Shown one piece after another: positions 1 to 4,951 of a stretch of 6,671 bases of DNA. The DNA is taken from the NCBI GenBank assembly GCA_030667035.1, contig DAOUWQ010000083.1, positions 1 to 6,671 on the forward strand, read 5' to 3'. This DNA is from Candidatus Heimdallarchaeota archaeon (GTDB taxonomy: Archaea > Asgardarchaeota > Heimdallarchaeia > JABLTI01). The notes beneath the pieces were generated by a model, which was given only the letters and a program-made list of their open reading frames with translations, ran no database searches and had not been told where the DNA came from. A program made the translations under genes and the position numbers. How positions within the stretch are numbered: position 1 is the first letter of the stretch; the number at the start of each line of letters is the position of its first letter.

Positions 1-248
1 AACCCATTTTCAACCTTTCTCGGATTAGTACGAGATGATCCTAGAATTGTTCCTCCCTCTTGAACAATTTCTTTCACACGTTCCAAAGATAGATCTTCTG
101 TTAATCCCTCAATCAAGCCTTTCCAACCGTCTTGAAAACCGATAACCTCATAGCCATTTTTAATTGCAGTTCTCGTAAAACCAGCTATTACGGGATTTAG
201 TCCCGGAGCATCGCCACCGCTTGTTAAAATACCAATTTTTTTTGCCAT
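1..248 (-). CDS. pfkA: 6-phosphofructokinase, N-terminal part (runs off the left edge)
   Basis: The first 82 residues of a PfkA-family phosphofructokinase, which phosphorylates fructose 6-phosphate to fructose 1,6-bisphosphate in the cytoplasm. The protein begins MAKKIGILTSGGDAPGLNPV, the family's nucleotide/phosphate-binding glycine loop (SGGDAPG) directly after the first strand. Further on it has GFQDGWKGLIEG (about residues 38-49) and GGTILGSSRTNPRK (about 65-78). GSSRTNP is typical of the PfkA branch that includes the actinobacterial and PPi-dependent enzymes, whereas the classic E. coli-type enzyme has GSAR followed by other residues. The residue that best separates ATP from PPi use (GGDG versus GGDD, near position 103) lies outside the window, so the phosphoryl donor cannot be called. 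The ATG is supported by GTGATC four bases upstream. Many archaea use ADP-dependent phosphofructokinases of another fold, so a PfkA-type enzyme is informative about the lineage. Family assignment is firm. Confidence 0.93.
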   Translation of the reverse strand, partial: MAKKIGILTSGGDAPGLNPVIAGFTRTAIKNGYEVIGFQDGWKGLIEGLTEDLSLERVKEIVQEGGTILGSSRTNPRKVENG

Positions 249-252
249 TTTT

Positions 253-258
253 GATCAC
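253..258 (-). promoter_or_regulatory. Shine-Dalgarno site of the phosphofructokinase gene
   Basis: On the minus strand GTGATC lies four bases before the ATG. It matches the 3' half of GGAGGTGATC, the sequence complementary to the archaeal 16S rRNA tail, and supports the start at 248. Confidence 0.6.
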
Positions 259-295
259 ATTCAAATATTCTGTAGTTGTATCGTTCACTTCAATT

Positions 296-306
296 CTTAT
301 TTTTTT
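296..306 (-). promoter_or_regulatory. Possible TATA element of the phosphofructokinase gene
   Basis: The minus strand reads AAAAAAATAAG here. An archaeal start site some 25 bases further on would give a leader of roughly 25-30 bases containing the Shine-Dalgarno site. The region is AT-rich throughout, so the exact element is a guess from spacing. Confidence 0.25.
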
Positions 307-366
307 CTCTCAGTTTAACCTTATCTATTGATATTCAGCATTTGTTTTAGGTTTTTTATTGTTGGA

Positions 367-376
367 AAAAATATTA
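367..376 (+). promoter_or_regulatory. Possible TATA element of the PaaK-like gene
   Basis: AAAATATTAA sits about 55 bases before the ATG at 430, which would put transcription start near 398-402 and leave a leader of about 30 bases. The call rests on spacing and composition only; other AT-rich stretches nearby could serve. Confidence 0.25.
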
Positions 377-418
377 ATTACATGAAATTTGTATTGTATG
401 AGTAATAGAATAGCATTT

Positions 419-423
419 GGTGA
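419..423 (+). promoter_or_regulatory. Shine-Dalgarno site of the PaaK-like gene
   Basis: GGTGA lies six bases before the ATG at 430 and matches the GGTGA core of the archaeal GGAGGTGATC consensus. It supports this start. Confidence 0.5.
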
Positions 424-429
424 ATTAAA

Positions 430-1599
430 ATGGCAGGTTACAATTATCGTTGGAGTATTGAAAAGCAAAAGGAAAAAGCAGAGGAAAATCTAATAAAATT
501 TATTAAAAAACAAATCGCAAATTACAGTCCGTTTTATCTTGATTGGTTTAAGCGTCATGGAATCGATGTAACCAAAATACAAACAATTGCTGATGTAGAA
601 AAAATCCCAATTGTAACAAAAGCAGAGCATTCATTAGACCCCTATTCGTTTATTTTAAAACCATTTATGCCTGAATGGTGGGAGTGTAAATATGAAACGA
701 CGCCACTTTCCAATTTTCAATCGTTTAAATACTGGTTTAATTCACTTAACAAAAGTTACTTCCGAGAAATCTTTGGTAAAGAACCTATGAAGGATGAAGA
801 AAGAACAATTACAGAAGCATCTAATGATTGGTTACCAATTCATTTCCATACAACAGAAAGTGCAAAAGATCCTCGTTTGATTGCATATACTAAACGTGAT
901 TTAGAGAAAAATATACCCGAAATAGTAGCTCAAATTTATACTACAGGATTTAGAGCCTATTGGGAAGTTTTTAGTTTAATACCTGCATCACCATCAATAA
1001 ATTTCTTCCAAAGTGTCTGGGCACCTCTATCAGTTGGAGGAGGATCATTCTTTACTTGTGGCGAGAATATAACATCAATTGATACACAAATTGATATAGC
1101 AAATAAAATTACTTTTGAAGTGTTTTTAAGCAAGCCAACTTATTTACTCAAATGGTTGAAGGCAGCTTTGGTTAAACTCAAGAAAAAAGAGATTTCACCA
1201 ATAACTAGTGTTAAATTATGTATCTTATCTGGTGAACCTTTGAACCCAAAGATGAAAGCTCAAGTTAAAAAATTATTTAATGATCTTGGGTCACAACCAA
1301 TTATCATTGAAAAATATTCCAATAATCGAACAAAAGTATCGTTTACTGAATGCTCAGAAAACTCTGGTATTCATTTAAATCCAAGATATTTCTACTGGGA
1401 AGTGTTGGACAAAAAATCAATGGAGCCTGTTGAGGAAGGAGAAAGTGGTTATCTTTGTTTTAGCCACATAGATTGGCGAGGTACTGTATTTCTACGATAT
1501 AATACTGGTGACCTTATCGGAGGTTTAGAATGGAAAACTTGCGATTCTTGTGGATTGACAATGCCAACAATCAAAGGACCGATTACACGTAAAATGTAA
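430..1599 (+). CDS. PaaK/coenzyme F390 synthetase-like adenylation protein lacking the C-terminal domain
   Basis: A 389-residue soluble protein related to phenylacetate-CoA ligase (PaaK) and coenzyme F390 synthetase, which activate a carboxylate or phosphate-linked substrate with ATP. Visible family landmarks are the helical N-terminus with SPFYLDWFKRHGID (about 33-46), the P-loop region HFHTTESAKDPRLIAYTKRDL (138-158, H138 to L158 with the first residue included), VGGGSFFTCG (202-211), LSGEPL (266-271, the usual GAEP strand), the FYWEVLD strand (321-327) and RYNTGDL (356-362), whose Arg and Asp correspond to the conserved ribose-binding region. It ends with CDSCG (371-375) and IKGPITRKM, where PaaK has the hinge followed by a C-terminal domain of about 100 residues that carries the CoA-step residues. 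That domain is absent, and the downstream frame does not encode it. The P-loop is also divergent: TTESAKDP replaces the usual SGTTGKP. Whether it still adenylates anything is open; it may be a derived ligand-binding protein or act with a separate C-terminal domain. Fold assignment is fairly sure, substrate unknown. Confidence 0.75.
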   Translation: MAGYNYRWSIEKQKEKAEENLIKFIKKQIANYSPFYLDWFKRHGIDVTKIQTIADVEKIPIVTKAEHSLDPYSFILKPFMPEWWECKYETTPLSNFQSFKYWFNSLNKSYFREIFGKEPMKDEERTITEASNDWLPIHFHTTESAKDPRLIAYTKRDLEKNIPEIVAQIYTTGFRAYWEVFSLIPASPSINFFQSVWAPLSVGGGSFFTCGENITSIDTQIDIANKITFEVFLSKPTYLLKWLKAALVKLKKKEISPITSVKLCILSGEPLNPKMKAQVKKLFNDLGSQPIIIEKYSNNRTKVSFTECSENSGIHLNPRYFYWEVLDKKSMEPVEEGESGYLCFSHIDWRGTVFLRYNTGDLIGGLEWKTCDSCGLTMPTIKGPITRKM

Positions 1600-1644
1600 T
1601 TGGTATTCTTTTACTTAAAATTCCAAAACTATTTGCAGAGTCTT

Positions 1645-1676
1645 AAAATAAAGAAAAATAACCTCCAATTAGGAGG
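1645..1676 (-). terminator. Stem-loop plus T-run terminator of the four-helix membrane protein gene
   Basis: CCTCC at 1662-1666 and GGAGG at 1672-1676 form a 5-bp GC stem with a 5-base loop. On the minus strand the stem is followed by TTATTTTTCTTTATTTT. It sits just downstream of the stop at 1693-1695 and also lies in the convergent gap after the PaaK-like gene. Confidence 0.6.
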
Positions 1677-1692
1677 AAAGTAAAAGTGTTGA

Positions 1693-2283
1693 TTATTTCA
1701 CAGGGCGTTTTTCAACGGTATCTAGATAATAGATAGCATTCATCGTTGCAAAGGCCATAATGATTATTACGATTGCAATTCCTAACCAAAATGTTGGTGA
1801 GATTCTAACAGTTGATGGAACGAAATCTTGGTCTGCGGGCCAACCTGCAGCGGGTCTAGGAGTACCTGAAGCCCATCTCGCGTAGATAAGACTGCCTATA
1901 AGATAGAGTATGCCACCAACAAAGACAGCACCGCCACCTACGGGACCTGGTCTTTCTCTTGTGAAATAACATGGTTTATTTTGATATGTTAACCAGAAAA
2001 CATAAACTGCTCCTATGGATATAATAAGCAAGCCAATGCCAATTAGAACAGGTGCTGATGTTGGAAAGTCCAATAATAGACTAGTATCACCAAAAGTACC
2101 TTGGGCAATGTTGTCAGATCTCCACCTGCCACTCCACTTTGTATAATAAGTGAAGCTACTATCATCGGTTCCAAAGTGATTTACATAAGGAACTGCCATT
2201 GTAAAGAGAAGTAAAGTAAATGCGCCAATTAATACGCCTATTCCGAGCCATTTTTGAGATGGTCTAGTCATTTCATAACCCAA
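1693..2283 (-). CDS. Four-helix integral membrane protein, function unknown
   Basis: A 196-residue protein of no recognised family. Numbered from the preferred start, hydrophobic segments lie at about 13-34, 78-99, 116-136 and 164-186. Charge places both ends and the middle loop (QNKPCYFTRERPGP) in the cytoplasm. Two longer loops face outside: about 43 residues with aromatic, acidic and Trp residues (YYTKWSGRWRSD), and about 27 residues rich in Pro and Trp (GTPRPAAGWPADQDF). The tail EKRPVK is basic. The open frame can be extended five codons upstream to a TTG at 2298, but that TTG overlaps a GGAGG Shine-Dalgarno core; the TTG at 2283 lies 8 bases after the core and is preferred. An ATG at 2271 is a third option, with no clear site of its own. 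The gene is divergent from the ModE-like regulator, which may control it. The topology resembles eukaryotic tetraspan/claudin proteins, but the claudin W-GLW-C-C signature is missing (no Cys in the first loop), so homology is not claimed. Confidence 0.75.
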   Translation of the reverse strand: MGYEMTRPSQKWLGIGVLIGAFTLLLFTMAVPYVNHFGTDDSSFTYYTKWSGRWRSDNIAQGTFGDTSLLLDFPTSAPVLIGIGLLIISIGAVYVFWLTYQNKPCYFTRERPGPVGGGAVFVGGILYLIGSLIYARWASGTPRPAAGWPADQDFVPSTVRISPTFWLGIAIVIIIMAFATMNAIYYLDTVEKRPVK

Positions 2284-2291
2284 ATGTTTTG

Positions 2292-2296
2292 CCTCC
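2292..2296 (-). promoter_or_regulatory. Shine-Dalgarno site that decides the membrane protein start
   Basis: The minus strand reads TTGGAGGC here. GGAGG is a strong Shine-Dalgarno core followed after 8 bases by TTG (2283-2281). This makes the overlapping TTG at 2298 an unlikely start. The GTPase gene shows the same arrangement with the same spacing. Confidence 0.6.
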
Positions 2297-2352
2297 AATG
2301 GTAGCTATGGAATGGATTATTCTTTTTAATTCTTTTGATAGTTTAACGATTC

Positions 2353-2367
2353 TTAATATTTATAAGT
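2353..2367. promoter_or_regulatory. Shared divergent TATA region between the membrane protein and the ModE-like regulator
   Basis: The plus strand reads TTAATATTTATAAGT and the minus strand reads ACTTATAAATATTAA, which is a good archaeal TATA box in both directions. Start sites about 25 bases away on either side would give leaders of roughly 50 bases for both genes. It lies near the middle of the gap. No clear ModE-type operator palindrome was recognised around it. Confidence 0.4.
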
Positions 2368-2437
2368 AAGTAAGTTTTCCCTTCAAAAAGATTTTATTCT
2401 AATTTTATTGTTAGATAATATGTATGAGTGGTAAATT

Positions 2438-2782
2438 ATGACAAAAGACCTATCTATTCACATTAAAATCTGGTTCGAAAAAAAGGGTGAATCTGTAATA
2501 GGACCAGGTAGAATGGCAATCCTGGAAGCAATAGATCAAACAGGTTCTCTCACTCAAGCAACAGAAATATGCAATATATCATTTCGCAAGGCTTGGAAAC
2601 TTATCAATGAAATTAATGATAAAATGGAGCAACCTGTAATTTCTACCGCACGTGGAGGCAAAGGAGGAGGAGGAGGGACAACTCTTACAGACTATGGGAA
2701 AAAATTGCTAATGCAGTATCAGAAAATTCAATCGAGATTGGAAGATGTTGTGAGCAATCCAGATATATGGTCTGAAAAATAA
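2438..2782 (+). CDS. ModE-type winged-helix transcriptional regulator, DNA-binding domain only
   Basis: A 114-residue protein equal to the N-terminal DNA-binding domain of the molybdate regulator ModE. GRMAILEAIDQTGSLTQATE (about 24-43) starts the helix-turn-helix, ISFRKAWKLINEIND (about 47-61) is the recognition-helix region (E. coli ModE: ISYKSAWDAINEMN), and ARGGKGGGGGTTLTDYGKKL (71-90) is the hallmark glycine wing (ATGGKGGGGAVLTRYG in E. coli). The C-terminus is helical and suited to dimerisation. The MOP/TOBE domains that bind molybdate in full ModE (about 260 residues) are absent, as in many archaeal members, so sensing must be absent, indirect or by another ligand. The adjacent divergent four-helix membrane protein is the obvious candidate target. 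No molybdate transporter or molybdenum-cofactor gene is in the window. Start is the only ATG before the conserved part; its upstream GAGTGGT is a weak ribosome site. Family assignment is firm; the physiological signal is not known. Confidence 0.9.
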   Translation: MTKDLSIHIKIWFEKKGESVIGPGRMAILEAIDQTGSLTQATEICNISFRKAWKLINEINDKMEQPVISTARGGKGGGGGTTLTDYGKKLLMQYQKIQSRLEDVVSNPDIWSEK

Positions 2783-2817
2783 AAAGTAGAAAATAAAAGG
2801 ATAAAAAGAAAAAAATC
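2783..2817 (-). terminator. T-rich terminator of the GTPase gene
   Basis: On the minus strand the bases after the GTPase stop read as repeated T tracts (TTTTTTTC, CTTTTTATCC, TTTTATTTT). Pure T-tract termination is normal in archaea. The plus strand here is A-rich and offers no terminator for the convergent ModE-like gene. Confidence 0.45.
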
Positions 2818-3876
2818 TTATTGATCGTTTTCTTGATCAGAATCATCTATACGTTTTCGCTCAGCATTTAATCTATCAAGGAAACTAAATCTACTAGTTT
2901 CGTCTTCCTTTTCTGGTATTGCTTCATCGACGGGTTGTTCAATTGAAGGTTGTTCCATTATTGGAGGAGTAATTGTACTAATTGGTTGAGTTGCTGTCTT
3001 CTCAGGTTCAGTAGGTGGTTCAACTGCAGGCTGTTCTTTTAAATCAGTAGTAGTTGGTGCTAATGAAATTGGTTCTGTAAAGGAAGGTTTAGCTGTTTGA
3101 TCGTTCTCTGCAGCGTCTACTAAAGGAGAAGCTACTACACTCGTATCGGGAGTTAAAGGAGCTGTAATTGGAGGAGTTACTGTACTAACCTCAGGAGCTA
3201 TAGGAGCTGATGGAGATTCCATTATATTATCTACTGTTGGAGCTTCTATAGAAGGTACTCGACCAAGTCCCAAAGGTTGAGCAGATAAATGTTGTGAACC
3301 AGAAATTGTATGTACTTCAGGTTGTTGTGGATCTGAAGTATCTACCATTTCAGTGGTAGGCATAGCTAATCCTTTCTTATCATAAATCATCAACTTACTA
3401 ATCGCTTCAAATGTTTCTGTTATACCCAATCCTTTCAAACTCGTTGTAGGTATGTAGTAAGATATATTGAGTCTCTCTGCGGTTTCTAAACCTTCTTCAT
3501 TCAATACTTCACGCAGCTCTTCAACATCATTCTTTGTACTGACAAGAACTTTTGGGATGTTTATATCCTCTAATTTATTAATCCATTTATCAAGGGAATC
3601 GAGAGTATCTCTTCGTGTCGTATCGTAACAAAGGATAGCGCCATGAGCGCCTTTTGTGAAGATATTACTGATTTCAGCGAATTGATCTTGACCACCAATA
3701 TCACAAATCTGCAATGTTACCTCCTCTCCATCCACAACTAGTTTTTTGCTAAAGAAATCAGCACCAATAGATAATTTGTAGCTTCCAAAGAATTCACCGG
3801 TAGTTAGGTAATTACAAATTGATGTTTTACCGATTCCACCGTCACCGAGGACTACAACTTTGAAGAAGGTTGCCAC
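2818..3876 (-). CDS. Ras-superfamily small GTPase with a long Pro/Thr-rich C-terminal tail
   Basis: A 352-residue GTP-binding switch protein. From the chosen start (MATFFKVVVLGDGGIGKTS) the G domain fills about residues 4-168: P-loop GDGGIGKT (11-18); switch I SIGADFF (36-42), where Rab proteins have TIGVDF; switch II DIGGQDQF (59-66), closer to Arf (DVGGQ) than Rab (DTAGQ); TKND (114-117) for the usual NKxD; TSLKG (145-149) for the usual TSAK. Residues from about 172 form a low-complexity tail rich in Pro, Thr, Ser and Glu, with repeated TPPI and PLTP-like motifs, ending in a charged helix-like stretch (RFSFLDRLNAERKRIDD). There is no C-terminal Cys and no Gly2, so Rab-type prenylation or Arf-type myristoylation is not indicated; the tail probably binds partners. 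The frame extends five codons to a TTG at 3891, but that overlaps GGAGA; GTG at 3876 lies 8 bases after it and gives the usual small-GTPase N-terminus. Ordinary small GTPases are about 170-200 residues. No GAP, GEF or roadblock gene is adjacent. Confidence 0.9.
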   Translation of the reverse strand: MATFFKVVVLGDGGIGKTSICNYLTTGEFFGSYKLSIGADFFSKKLVVDGEEVTLQICDIGGQDQFAEISNIFTKGAHGAILCYDTTRRDTLDSLDKWINKLEDINIPKVLVSTKNDVEELREVLNEEGLETAERLNISYYIPTTSLKGLGITETFEAISKLMIYDKKGLAMPTTEMVDTSDPQQPEVHTISGSQHLSAQPLGLGRVPSIEAPTVDNIMESPSAPIAPEVSTVTPPITAPLTPDTSVVASPLVDAAENDQTAKPSFTEPISLAPTTTDLKEQPAVEPPTEPEKTATQPISTITPPIMEQPSIEQPVDEAIPEKEDETSRFSFLDRLNAERKRIDDSDQENDQ

Positions 3877-3884
3877 TAAATATG

Positions 3885-3889
3885 TCTCC
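3885..3889 (-). promoter_or_regulatory. Shine-Dalgarno site that decides the GTPase start
   Basis: The minus strand reads TTGGAGACATATTTAGTG. GGAGA followed by an 8-base spacer places initiation at GTG (3876-3874) and not at the overlapping TTG (3891-3889). Confidence 0.6.
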
Positions 3890-4210
3890 AATTGTTTTGA
3901 TTGATTGTTTCATATATTTAACGTAAATTAAACGTTTGTAAGCGATTTAATTACATATTTCCTACTAAAATTACCTATTTAAGTTTTCGATACGTACTAT
4001 CTACTGACAAAAAATACTCCTAGTATTACTAATTTATTATCTTAAATAAGTAGAGCGGTAATAGTACAGCATTAAGTAGAACCTAGACTATTATTAACTA
4101 AATAATACAGGACCGTGTTTTTTTCGATATAAATTGCGTTTTAGAGGAAAAATTCTTATTTGCTGAACAAGTTTTTAAAGAGATTACCTATTGATAAATG
4201 TTAATAGTAG

Positions 4211-4220
4211 ATATAATTAT
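4211..4220 (+). promoter_or_regulatory. Possible TATA element of the pilin-like gene
   Basis: ATATAATTAT lies about 70 bases before the ATG at 4287, giving a leader of about 45 bases. TTTTTAAAG at 4172-4180 is an alternative. Neither can be chosen from sequence alone. Confidence 0.25.
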
Positions 4221-4286
4221 TAATAAAAAAGAATAGAAATCAATAAAAAACCATCAAACATCAGCAGATATGGAAAGTGTTATTCG

Positions 4287-4517
4287 ATGAAAATCTCAAG
4301 AATTATAAAAAACAGGAAGGCAATGACACCTTTGATGATTGGGTTGATTGTCGCTGCGTCAGTTGTAGTCGTATTCTTTATTGTTATGGCAGCAGTAATT
4401 CCTTCCATGAGTCATGACTTAAGTATGCAAATTAAGGATAGAAGCATTAAGGCAAATTCCACACTTAACGATCTTTCTTTGAAATTTAACGTAATGTGTG
4501 ATTATGCAGAGGGCTAA
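4287..4517 (+). CDS. Type IV pilin-like protein, 76-residue N-terminal fragment before an in-frame stop
   Basis: The stretch that would be translated if the internal stop is real. It starts with a short basic leader (MKISRIIKNRKA) followed by MTPLMIGLIVAASVVVV: the archaeal class III prepilin signal, with peptidase cleavage expected after Ala12 and a hydrophobic helix at about 15-38 that acts as both membrane anchor and filament core. Archaeal pilins commonly show R-(A/G)-(I/V/M)-(S/T)-P-x-I/M at this site. After the helix come about 38 residues of the globular part, including the N-glycosylation sequon NST (57-59) and Cys71, ending at YAEG. Alone this would be an anchor without a folded head domain. 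The ATG is favoured because it places the basic residues correctly; GGAAAG at 4272-4277 is a poor ribosome site. The pilin-type leader is well supported; which appendage it serves is unknown, and no pilin-assembly ATPase or peptidase gene is nearby. Confidence 0.7.
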   Translation: MKISRIIKNRKAMTPLMIGLIVAASVVVVFFIVMAAVIPSMSHDLSMQIKDRSIKANSTLNDLSLKFNVMCDYAEG

Positions 4518-4784
4518 GTTTGGAGAGCAGAAATTCACAAAAATGGTGGACTCTACGGTTACTTCAGTTTAGCGGATGAAGATCCTTTTGAGAAAAATGA
4601 TCAAAGAACAATTATTGTAGCATACTTTTTAGCAGAAACAGGTATAAATGCAACTGAAGTTGATGGTGGCCGGTTGGTTTTCCAAGATGGACATGATTAT
4701 GTTCTAAGAGTTTTTTACAGACCTATTGAATCTGAAATTCTAAACACCTATTGTGAACTAGCTTTTGCTTATATACCTGCTTAA
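4287..4784 (+). pseudogene. Full pilin-like gene interrupted by one in-frame TAA at codon 77
   Basis: Past the TAA at 4515-4517 the same frame stays open for 88 codons, from VWRAEIHKNGGLYGY to ELAFAYIPA, and stops at TAA 4782-4784. Together the pieces would make a 165-residue protein, a usual size for an archaeal pilin with a beta-rich head. Signs that both belong together: continuous frame with no shift; protein-like composition of the second part, including alternating strands (RTIIVAYFL, RLVFQDG, YVLRVFYRPI); a second sequon (NAT, 121-123); a second Cys at 156 that could pair with Cys71; and a terminator right after the second stop but none after the first. No start codon with a ribosome site begins the second part. 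A single base change (for example from CAA, AAA or GAA) explains the stop. It may be a true nonsense mutation, a strain-variable site or a sequencing error. TAA is not known to be recoded in archaea. Confidence 0.72.
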
Positions 4785-4789
4785 ACATT

Positions 4790-4830
4790 AAAAGGAAAAA
4801 AATTCCTTTTTTTCTCTTTATTTTTATTCT
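4790..4830 (+). terminator. Stem-loop plus T-rich terminator of the pilin-like gene
   Basis: AAAAGGAA (4790-4797) and TTCCTTTT (4803-4810) form an 8-bp stem with a 5-base A loop, followed by a long T-rich stretch. It begins six bases after the second stop of the pilin frame, which marks the natural end of that gene. Confidence 0.6.
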
Positions 4831-4900
4831 TTTATGTTTTTCATTTCTTCTCTTTGTAAGAAGATTCCAAATGCAAACATTTTAAAGTGGATTATGTATG

Positions 4901-4909
4901 TAAATATAT
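4901..4909 (+). promoter_or_regulatory. Probable TATA element of the Cdc48-N/VWA gene
   Basis: TAAATATAT lies about 48 bases before the ATG at 4952. A start site about 25 bases on gives a leader of about 20 bases that contains the ribosome site. A second candidate, TATATAATAA, begins at 4917 and would leave a near-leaderless message. Confidence 0.4.
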
Positions 4910-4940
4910 GTAGAAGTATATAATAATAGATACATAGTTT

Positions 4941-4945
4941 GTGAT
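4941..4945 (+). promoter_or_regulatory. Shine-Dalgarno site of the Cdc48-N/VWA gene
   Basis: GTGAT lies six bases before the ATG at 4952 and matches the same part of GGAGGTGATC used by the phosphofructokinase gene. Confidence 0.5.
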
Positions 4946-4951
4946 ATAAAA

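Larger units (their letters stand above)
3877..4286. other. Gene-free stretch with divergent promoters and possible small RNA
   Basis: No convincing coding frame was found; the region is very AT-rich. It must hold the promoter of the GTPase gene (minus) and of the pilin-like gene (plus). Candidate minus-strand TATA elements are TAAATATATG (3920-3911), which would leave almost no leader, and CTTAAATAGG (3983-3974), which leaves about 75 bases. Structure seen: AATACT/AGTATT hairpin at 4013-4027 with a 3-base loop; TAATAGT (4059-4065) paired with ACTATTA (4087-4093), extendable by two G-U pairs; and a run of seven T at 4118-4124 after the locally GC-richer CAGGACCGTG. A short plus-strand transcript of about 120 bases ending at this T-run is possible but unproven. 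In such AT-rich DNA short inverted repeats also arise by chance. Confidence 0.4.

Noticed and set aside
1600..1680. Frameshift hiding the missing C-terminal domain of the PaaK-like protein
   Set aside because: The bases after the stop are AT-rich and give no PaaK-like sequence; only about 90 bases separate it from the next gene, too few for the domain.
1672..1728. Plus-strand GGAGG followed by GTG, resembling the start of a small gene
   Set aside because: The frame closes after about 14 codons, and the GGAGG is one arm of the minus-strand terminator hairpin.
3920..3936. AACGT/ACGTT inverted repeat upstream of the GTPase gene as an operator
   Set aside because: Arms of only five bases in AT-rich DNA, not repeated elsewhere in the window, so chance is a sufficient explanation.
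4515..4517. Stop-codon recoding as selenocysteine or pyrrolysine in the pilin-like gene
   Set aside because: The codon is TAA; selenocysteine uses TGA and pyrrolysine uses TAG, and no recoding element is visible downstream.
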